Shown: piece by piece, positions 1 to 4,451 of the stretch | Layout of the letters: every line of letters begins with the position of its first letter | Numbering within the stretch: position 1 is the stretch's first letter | Assembly (NCBI GenBank): GCA_031265645.1 | Contig: JAISCJ010000009.1 | Coordinates: 1-5,740, forward strand | Direction of reading: 5' to 3' | DNA length: 5,740 bases | Source of the DNA: Holosporales bacterium | Lineage (GTDB): Bacteria > Pseudomonadota > Alphaproteobacteria > BNTO01 | Program-made: the position numbers and the translations under genes | The notes under the pieces: model-generated | Databases searched by the model: none | What the model saw: the letters and a program-made list of their open reading frames with translations, nothing else | What the model was told of the DNA's origin: nothing

Positions 1-118
1 CGAGCGCTCCTAAGCAAATCTGAAGCTGAATGACATAACTGGGAGCCGTATGCCTTAATAGGGCACGTACGGTTCTGTGGAGGGGGATGCTCAGTAATGG
101 GCCTCTCTACTCTCGTAT
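1..118 (+). mobile_element. Group II intron, 3' end only (partial)
   Basis: The first ~118 bases carry the conserved 3' part of a bacterial group II self-splicing retrointron; the rest lies before the window. Domain V (about 42-76) and domain VI (about 77-112) fold as expected and in the right order. The 3' boundary is uncertain. Group II introns end in A-pyrimidine, and the bulged A of domain VI is A109, so the end should fall roughly at 117-120; I set 118. An open frame at 1-33 ending in TGA could be the last ten codons of the intron-encoded reverse transcriptase/maturase, which is normally encoded in domain IV and stops shortly before domain V. That stretch is too short to prove. Whether the element is complete and mobile cannot be seen here. 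Confidence 0.82.
42..112 (+). ncRNA. Group II intron domains V and VI
   Basis: Domain V: bases 43-50 pair with 68-75, including the catalytic triad A44-G45-C46 (pairing with U74, U73 as a G-U wobble, and G72). The two-base bulge C66-G67 is present, and the upper helix pairs 51-54 with 62-65. The apical loop (about 56-60, UAAUA) is not the usual GNRA tetraloop. Domain VI: an upper stem 89-92/99-102 and a lower stem 81-86/103-108, with A109 unpaired before G80-C110 and G79-U111. A109 is therefore the likely branch-point adenosine. In the family, domain V is the catalytic centre and domain VI supplies the lariat nucleophile. Pairings were worked out by eye. Confidence 0.8.
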
Positions 119-156
119 ACTTTGTCCAACTTTTTTCAACGGGAGTACATTTTCTT

Positions 157-192
157 TTTACGGTAGCGTCTTCACAAAAAGTATAGTACAAT
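157..192 (+). promoter_or_regulatory. Possible sigma-70 promoter for the secreted-protein ORF
   Basis: A weak match: TTTACG (157-162) as -35 and TATAGT (182-187) as -10, spaced 19 bp. The overlapping TACAAT (187-192) is an alternative -10 without a good -35. It lies in the AT-rich leader between the intron end and the ORF at 243, and no other convincing promoter is seen there. The ORF could instead be read through from upstream. Confidence 0.3.
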
Positions 193-242
193 AAGTATGT
201 ATCAAGATGATATACGACTTGTAAAAAAAGGAGAAAAACTTT

Positions 243-1028
243 ATGAACAAAATATCTACAATAGTTTTGATCCTGTTATCATGCCAACGTTTGATTGGAA
301 GCCAAACGCGAGAACAGGATTTTTCGAATTCTCGTTACTTTATAACTGAAAAACAGCGCCAAGGGATTGCAGACGTTTGCAACGATATTCAGGATATCAT
401 TAGGAATGTGTGCCCAGTTGGGGAGGAAATGAATCGTCAACAGCTTTGTACATACTTAAATGACATCTCGAAATGGCCGACGCGAGGGTTGTCTCTTGTG
501 CTTTTTGATAATGCTGGGCGTGTAACAGGTACTGATTTTGGAAAATTTGTTTCATCATTTGTCTATACTGCTTGTGGATTCCTTGATTCTCGCGAATTTA
601 ATCATACGTGGGGAAGTGTTCTGACAGTTGATCCAGAGCTTTTTAGTTTGGTTGAAGGTGCAGTACTTGGAGAGAAAAGGTACGATGATGGACTGTTGCC
701 CAAAGGCCCTTCGTTTTTTGAACAAATTGCTCTAGCTGCATCAAAAGCGTTGCTACTGTGTACGCATGATGCGGATCTTGCGGAAGGAATGGAGCGCAGT
801 AGGTCTCTTCCTAGCAAGCTTGCCGATATTACAGACGCTCATGTTTCTCATGACGAATTGGCAATAAATGAACTCTGGAACGCATTGGTCATGTTACGAT
901 GTATTGGAGTGAGTCCGACAACGGCAAAGTCATCGCATTTTGTGCATTTTTGTGAAGGAGGATTCCCTCATAAATATAATTTACACCTTGATTTAATAAA
1001 TACTGAGATTGAGAGGACTTGTCCATAG
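243..1028 (+). CDS. Unrecognised cysteine-rich secreted protein or lipoprotein
   Basis: A 261-aa protein that I cannot assign to a family. The N-terminus is a short export signal: one lysine (K3), a hydrophobic core (residues 4-12), then I-L-L-S-C with C14. This fits the lipobox rule, so lipid attachment at C14 is possible; signal peptidase I cleavage near residue 20 is the alternative. Export to the periplasm or outer membrane is therefore likely. The mature part has no further obvious membrane segment. It carries eight more cysteines (46, 57, 69, 111, 173, 220, 237, 260), an even number compatible with disulfides, and looks mainly alpha-helical. The ATG is well supported by AAGGAG at 228-233, nine bases upstream. 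The stop overlaps the presumed promoter of the sigma-factor gene that follows. Calling it a real gene rests on length, ribosome site and signal peptide; function is unknown. Confidence 0.75.
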   Translation: MNKISTIVLILLSCQRLIGSQTREQDFSNSRYFITEKQRQGIADVCNDIQDIIRNVCPVGEEMNRQQLCTYLNDISKWPTRGLSLVLFDNAGRVTGTDFGKFVSSFVYTACGFLDSREFNHTWGSVLTVDPELFSLVEGAVLGEKRYDDGLLPKGPSFFEQIALAASKALLLCTHDADLAEGMERSRSLPSKLADITDAHVSHDELAINELWNALVMLRCIGVSPTTAKSSHFVHFCEGGFPHKYNLHLDLINTEIERTCP

Positions 1029-1047
1029 AAATAAACTATACTATACT
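1019..1047 (+). promoter_or_regulatory. Likely sigma-70 promoter of the sigma-factor gene
   Basis: TTGTCC (1019-1024) and TATACT (1042-1047) are separated by exactly 17 bp, giving 4/6 and 5/6 matches to the consensus elements. The -35 overlaps the last codons and stop of the upstream ORF. A second TATACT sits five bases earlier (1037-1042). Transcription would begin near 1054, leaving about 30 bases before the ATG at 1084. A start this far downstream excludes use of the TTG at 1009 from this transcript. Confidence 0.5.
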
Positions 1048-1083
1048 ATTTATAGACGTTCAGATTCTTACGACAAAAAATGG

Positions 1084-1797
1084 ATGAGCCACTCGAGATC
1101 CTTCCTTGATATTATTCGTCTGACCCCAAATTTGTCGAAAGACGAAGAAGTACAAGCCTTCCACCAGTGGAAGACATGTGCATCTTTGTCTGGACGAGAA
1201 AAACTTCTGCGAAGCCACTTAAAACTCGTAATGAAGGTGTCCAAAAATGTAGCAAGTTGGAATTGCGCTTTTGACGTTGAAGAGATTTTTTCTGAAGGCG
1301 TTTTGGGCTTAATTCACGCCATACAGTTATTCGATCCATCAAAAGGAGCAACATTAGCAACTTATGCTTTATATTGGATTAAAGCATATACTAGAAGATG
1401 GACACGGCGCGCCTTTTCGGTGGTTCATCGGGCAAATTGTTATTGCTCGAATGATAAAGATAAAAATTGCATAATTGCTGATGAGTCCTTAGACAGAAAG
1501 GTTGACGATACACGCTATTTGCTAGATTTGATCCCAGATCAGGCCGTTTCTCAAGAGGAATGCTTGTTGATGCATGACGAATTACAGCAAAGTCGGAAGA
1601 TTCTCAAAAAAGCATTAAGTGTCCTTTCACCTGAAGAGCTCTGTGTAATTAAGGCTCGTTATGGGGGAGATGTGATCAGAACATTAAAATCAATTTCAGA
1701 GAATATTGGATTCTCCACTGAAGGTGTTAGAAGAATAGAGATTCGATCTATTAAAAAATTACAGAACGCGATACAACGCTATGGTAAGTTTTTATAG
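1084..1797 (+). CDS. rpoH: RpoH-type (sigma-32 family) RNA polymerase sigma factor, shortened
   Basis: This sigma subunit directs RNA polymerase to promoters; in the RpoH family these are heat-shock genes. Residues 7-55 match the RpoH start (FLDIIR...P.LS..EE, then SHLKLVMKVSKN). Residues 64-114 are region 2 (EIFSEGVLGLIHAIQLFDP, core-binding and -10 recognition), with the melting segment at 90-105 (Y94, Y97, W98). Residues 173-230 are region 4, with the -35 helix-turn-helix around 200-221 (GFSTEGVRRIEIRS). Usual RpoH length is about 285-300 aa; here it is 237. Between V114 and the region near S135 only about 20 residues remain, so the RpoH box (Q-R/K-K-L-F-F-N-L-R) and most of the sigma-3 region are missing. 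I chose the ATG at 1084 because homology begins at once after it and a promoter lies just upstream. A TTG at 1009 is in frame but would add 25 non-homologous residues. No clear Shine-Dalgarno precedes the ATG. An RpoH paralogue is the main alternative. Confidence 0.78.
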   Translation: MSHSRSFLDIIRLTPNLSKDEEVQAFHQWKTCASLSGREKLLRSHLKLVMKVSKNVASWNCAFDVEEIFSEGVLGLIHAIQLFDPSKGATLATYALYWIKAYTRRWTRRAFSVVHRANCYCSNDKDKNCIIADESLDRKVDDTRYLLDLIPDQAVSQEECLLMHDELQQSRKILKKALSVLSPEELCVIKARYGGDVIRTLKSISENIGFSTEGVRRIEIRSIKKLQNAIQRYGKFL

Positions 1798-1865
1798 CGT
1801 AAAACGGTGCCAATACACGCGAATACGTTAATGCTGTGAATTAGAACATTAATAAAACTTCAATG

Positions 1866-1894
1866 TTGAACGGTGAATAAATTTTTCATAAACT
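1866..1894 (+). promoter_or_regulatory. Possible promoter of the trmD-rplS-tilS unit
   Basis: TTGAAC (1866-1871) and TAAACT (1889-1894) are spaced 17 bp, each matching 4/6 of the consensus. They sit in the 177-bp spacer between the sigma-factor gene and trmD, where a promoter is expected because no rpsP or rimM lies upstream to drive the unit. The remaining leader would be about 75 bases. The assignment is by inspection only. Confidence 0.33.
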
Positions 1895-1974
1895 TTCGAG
1901 TTTTCGGACCAAGTAAATTTTTCAAACATCTGATACTCTGCTTTCGGAGTCTTTGCGAAAAGAGAGAGCATTGA

Positions 1975-2697
1975 ATGGCGTGGCAAGCAAGCGTCGTTAC
2001 ATTATTTCCAGAAATGTTTCCTGGACCACTTACGCACTCTTTAGCAGGCAAAGGCCTCAAAAAAAAAATCTGGAACGTTAGTCCTATCCAAATTCGAGAT
2101 TTTGCCCAAGACAAACATCGGACCGTTGACGACACCTCATACGGGCACAATGCAGGCATGATATTAAAGCCAGACATTGTTCATTGCGCAATGTGTCATG
2201 CCGTCGAGCATTTTTTAGGTACACCGCAAATTATTTTTATGAGTCCTCGCGGGGAACCATTCAAGCAGCCACTAGCGCGTTCCCTGGCGCAATCAGACGG
2301 TGTTATAGTACTATGTGGGCATTACGAGGGCATCGATGAGCGCGTAATTGAGCACTGGAGAGACACGCACGGCTTAAAGGAAATCAGCTTAGGTGATTAT
2401 ATTTTGTCTGGAGGGGAAATCGCCGCGCTCACATTGCTGGACGCCTGCATCAGACTTTTGCCTGAAATAGTCCATAATGAAGCCTCTTTAGCGCAAGAAA
2501 GCTTCGACCTAGATTTACTCGAATTTCCACAGTATACTAAACCATATGAATGGCAGGACAAGGTCGTGCCCGATGTACTGCTGTCGGGTGACCATAAGAA
2601 AATCGCCGCATGGCAAAAATTTGAAGCAGAGAAAATAACGAGAGCGCGGCGTCCCGATTTGTGGGAGCTGTATTCTCAAACAGAATGTAAAAAGTAA
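1975..2697 (+). CDS. trmD: tRNA (guanine-37-N1)-methyltransferase TrmD
   Basis: TrmD is a SPOUT-class enzyme that uses S-adenosylmethionine to methylate N1 of G37 beside the anticodon, preventing +1 frameshifting; it is cytoplasmic and usually essential. The 240-aa length is normal. Visible motifs: the TrmD start (VVTLFPEMFPGPLTHSL, residues 8-23), RDFAQDKHRTVDDTSYG (41-57), SPRGEPF (90-96), and the trefoil-knot cofactor segments LCGHYEGIDERV (113-124) and ISLGDYILSGGE (137-148). The C-terminal tRNA-binding part has LLEFPQYTKP and VLLSGDHKKIAAW. Two oddities: the usual GGGxG loop reads G-H-N-A-G at 57-61, and the residue aligned with the catalytic Asp of E. coli TrmD (EDSF) is E175 (QESF). 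The ATG at 1975 is preceded by a purine-rich AGAGAGAG (about 1961-1968). The stop overlaps the upstream in-frame ATG of rplS as TAATG. It heads a unit with rplS and tilS. Confidence 0.96.
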   Translation: MAWQASVVTLFPEMFPGPLTHSLAGKGLKKKIWNVSPIQIRDFAQDKHRTVDDTSYGHNAGMILKPDIVHCAMCHAVEHFLGTPQIIFMSPRGEPFKQPLARSLAQSDGVIVLCGHYEGIDERVIEHWRDTHGLKEISLGDYILSGGEIAALTLLDACIRLLPEIVHNEASLAQESFDLDLLEFPQYTKPYEWQDKVVPDVLLSGDHKKIAAWQKFEAEKITRARRPDLWELYSQTECKK

Positions 2698-2700
2698 TGC

Positions 2701-2707
2701 CGGAGAG
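2701..2707 (+). promoter_or_regulatory. Ribosome binding site deciding the rplS start
   Basis: CGGAGAG, with GGAG at 2702-2705, lies six bases before the ATG at 2712. It sits downstream of the alternative ATG at 2697, so it supports initiation at 2712. The resulting N-terminus MNLLQQIEQEQ matches the usual L19 start. Confidence 0.7.
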
Positions 2708-2711
2708 TCTT

Positions 2712-3158
2712 ATGAATTTATTGCAGCAAATTGAACAAGAGCAAATCGCAAAGCTTACGGAAGGAAAGGTATATCCTGAGTTTAAAGCTGGAGATACAGT
2801 TAAGGTAAATGTAAAGGTTGTTGAAGGCGACAAAGAGCGAATTCAGGCGTTTGAAGGCGTTGTTATCGCAAAAAAAAATCGCGGGCTAAATTCGTCGTTT
2901 AGAGTTCGAAAAATTTCGTATGGCGAAGGTGTCGAACGTGTGTTTGCGCTGTATTCGCCTAACATTACAGTTGAGTTAGTGCGCCAAGGACGTGTTCGCA
3001 GAGCAAAGCTATACTATTTAAGACAGCGAACCGGAAAGTCCGCAAGAATTGCGCAATTGAACAGGCGCATAGGTGTGTCTTCTGCCAAGACTGGACGCGT
3101 GGCTGATACAGTTGTAGCGGATCCTGTTCCTGCAGAGAACGTGACATCCGCTGAATAG
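2712..3158 (+). CDS. rplS: 50S ribosomal protein L19
   Basis: L19 is a large-subunit protein located at the 30S-50S interface. The product is 148 aa from the ATG at 2712. Recognisable blocks are MNLLQQIEQEQ at the N-terminus, F-K-A-G-D-T-V-K-V-N-V-K-V-V-E-G, QAFEGVVIAKK, FRVRKISYGEGVERVFALYSP, then RRAKLYYLRQRTGKSARI, which is the core C-terminal motif. About 35 further residues, rich in A, V, T and S, form a tail beyond the usual ~115-aa core, as seen in alphaproteobacterial L19 proteins. The in-frame ATG at 2697, fused to the trmD stop, would add MPESL before the family start and has no ribosome site of its own; it is less likely. The trmD-rplS order is the classical one. Confidence 0.97.
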   Translation: MNLLQQIEQEQIAKLTEGKVYPEFKAGDTVKVNVKVVEGDKERIQAFEGVVIAKKNRGLNSSFRVRKISYGEGVERVFALYSPNITVELVRQGRVRRAKLYYLRQRTGKSARIAQLNRRIGVSSAKTGRVADTVVADPVPAENVTSAE

Positions 3159-3186
3159 TGGTGGATAGCTAGAAAAAGGCACAGCA

Positions 3187-4218
3187 TTGTTGTCCTGTGA
3201 GAGTTTTAAAGAGTTGATTCATCGCTCTGTAATCTATTGTATTAACGAATATGAGCCAAGATGGGATTCTCCTTGGCTTTTGCATATTGCGCCAATTGCT
3301 GTGGCTGTATCCGGAGGAGCGGACAGTATGGCGCTGCTATTGCTGTTTAAAGAGCTGCTGGACGAGTTTGGACTTGGCAATAGGCTGATTGCATTGACGA
3401 TTGACCACAACTTATCTTGTTCCAAGGAATACGTCAATAGCGTCCATAATTGGATTTGCCAACGTCAAATTAACCACGAAATCCTTGAATGGCAACACGC
3501 ACCGTTACAGACCGCGATTGAGGAAAAAGCAAGGGCGGCTCGTTACAAGTTACTGACAGATTACTGCAGAAATAATCGTATCCCGCGCGTGTTCGTCGCG
3601 CACCACGCTAAAGACCAAGCTGAGACGGTTTTTATGCATTTGATGCGGGGAAGCAGTTTGCGCGGATTGGGCGGAATGCGCCCTGTGTCACAATACAACG
3701 GAATTGATATTGTTCGTCCGCTGCTGAGTGTCGATCCGCAAGATTTAAAAGACACGCTACGCCGCTTTAACCAGCCTTATATGACTGACGCTGATAACTT
3801 GTCAGATCAGTTTGAGCGTGTTCGCTGGCGTAGAATGATTACGCAAAATCGCGAAATAAATGTCTGCAACATGGCGAAGTCTGCACAAAATTTGCAAAAT
3901 ATTGAAACGCAAATTGAAGAAGCCGCGCAAAAATTTATAAGCGCAAATGTCATCGCATTATCTTTTCCCAATCAGAAATTTTTGGAGCTGATGCCAGTTG
4001 TCGCGCAAACTGTGCTGAAATTGTTAATAAATAAAGTTCGAAACAACGCGCTTCCCTGCTCATATCGCGTTGTTGAAAAAATTTATGACCAGGTAAAAGA
4101 TGCGAATTTTTTGGCAACAACGGCAAATGGTTGCCTGATTCGACGTGCAAATGCTGGGATGATCACAATTTTAAGGGAAGGTCAAAGAAAGCGGGATAAG
4201 GGCGCCAATGAAATATAA
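3187..4218 (+). CDS. tilS: tRNA(Ile)-lysidine synthetase TilS
   Basis: TilS converts the wobble cytidine of the CAU-anticodon tRNA-Ile to lysidine using ATP and lysine, switching it from AUG to AUA decoding; normally essential. The 343-aa protein has the PP-loop ATP motif SGGADS at 42-47, T-I-D-H-N-L at 71-76, EEKARAARY at 112-120, the HH..DQAET motif at 139-147, RGSSLRGLGGM at 154-164, and DADNLSDQFERVRWRR, typical of the N-terminal catalytic domain. In HHAKDQAET the usual first Asp is K142. No long C-terminal extension like that of the 432-aa E. coli enzyme is present. There is no ATG at the start; TTG codons at 3187 and 3190 are the candidates. I chose 3187 because AAAGG (3175-3179) lies seven bases upstream. 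The gap after rplS is 28 bases, so cotranscription with trmD-rplS is likely. Confidence 0.93.
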   Translation: MLSCESFKELIHRSVIYCINEYEPRWDSPWLLHIAPIAVAVSGGADSMALLLLFKELLDEFGLGNRLIALTIDHNLSCSKEYVNSVHNWICQRQINHEILEWQHAPLQTAIEEKARAARYKLLTDYCRNNRIPRVFVAHHAKDQAETVFMHLMRGSSLRGLGGMRPVSQYNGIDIVRPLLSVDPQDLKDTLRRFNQPYMTDADNLSDQFERVRWRRMITQNREINVCNMAKSAQNLQNIETQIEEAAQKFISANVIALSFPNQKFLELMPVVAQTVLKLLINKVRNNALPCSYRVVEKIYDQVKDANFLATTANGCLIRRANAGMITILREGQRKRDKGANEI

Positions 4219-4241
4219 AAGCACAAACTATTGATTAGCGC

Positions 4242-4270
4242 TTGCGTCATTTCGTTGTAATCGGTACTAT
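4242..4270 (+). promoter_or_regulatory. Likely promoter of the tRNA-Gly gene
   Basis: TTGCGT (4242-4247) and TACTAT (4265-4270) are spaced 17 bp and end 13 bases before the mature tRNA. Transcription from about 4277 would leave a leader of only a few bases. The match is partial (3/6 and 4/6), but position and spacing are right. Read-through from tilS is also possible. Confidence 0.4.
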
Positions 4271-4283
4271 TCTTTAGTGAGAC

Positions 4284-4358
4284 GCGGGCGTAGCTCAGGG
4301 GTAGAGCACAACCTTGCCAAGGTTGGGGTCGAGGGTTCGAATCCCTTCACCCGCTCCA
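4284..4358 (+). tRNA. tRNA-Gly (anticodon GCC)
   Basis: A full cloverleaf is visible: acceptor 4284-4290 with 4348-4354, D stem GCTC/GAGC (4293-4296/4304-4307), anticodon stem 4309-4313/4321-4325 with loop TTGCCAA, T arm 4331-4335/4343-4347 with loop TTCGAAT, discriminator T4355 and genomically encoded CCA (4356-4358). The anticodon at 4316-4318 is GCC, reading glycine GGC and GGU codons. One defect: acceptor position 6 (C4289) faces A4349, a C-A mismatch where most tRNA-Gly(GCC) genes have C-G. All other stems pair, including G-U at 4331/4347. The gene lies 65 bases after tilS and is convergent with the tamA-like gene. Confidence 0.96.
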
Positions 4359-4381
4359 ATGTTTTTTCGTTACATACGGGT

Positions 4382-4402
4382 CCGGAGATTTTGGTTTTTT
4401 TT
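4382..4402 (+). terminator. Possible weak intrinsic terminator after the tRNA
   Basis: A five-pair hairpin (4382-4386 with 4390-4394, two of the pairs G-U, loop of three) is followed directly by eight T residues (4395-4402). The position, 24 bases after the tRNA 3' end and before the convergent gene, suits a terminator, but the stem is weak. A run of six T at 4362-4367 lies even closer to the tRNA. Confidence 0.3.
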
Positions 4403-4451
4403 GAATAACATAAACCTTATATTTTGCGCGGTTTAGCTTGTTTTGTCTCCG

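Noticed and set aside
1..33. C-terminal codons of an intron-encoded reverse transcriptase as a separate gene
   Set aside because: Ten codons before a TGA fit the expected place, but nothing in them is diagnostic.
119..242. RNA gene or small ORF in the leader before the secreted-protein ORF
   Set aside because: AT-rich with short runs only; apart from a weak promoter and the ribosome site I see no stable structure or coding signal.
1009..1083. N-terminal extension of the sigma factor from TTG 1009
   Set aside because: The added 25 residues have no similarity to RpoH, no ribosome site precedes the TTG, and the likely promoter lies downstream of it.
1829..1853. Inverted repeat TTAATG/CATTAA after the sigma-factor gene, as a terminator
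   Set aside because: Six A-T-rich pairs, a long loop and no T tract; likely chance in AT-rich spacer.
1860..2177. Minus-strand ORF of 105 codons over the trmD leader and trmD start
   Set aside because: It overlaps well-conserved trmD coding sequence and its translation has no recognisable features.
2697..2711. ATG 2697 as the rplS start
   Set aside because: It would put MPESL before the conserved MNLLQQ start, and the GGAG site at 2702 serves the ATG at 2712.
4411..4435. Inverted repeat TAAACC/GGTTTA with a 13-base loop, as a terminator of the tamA-like gene
   Set aside because: Only six pairs with a long loop, and on the minus strand it is not followed by a T run.
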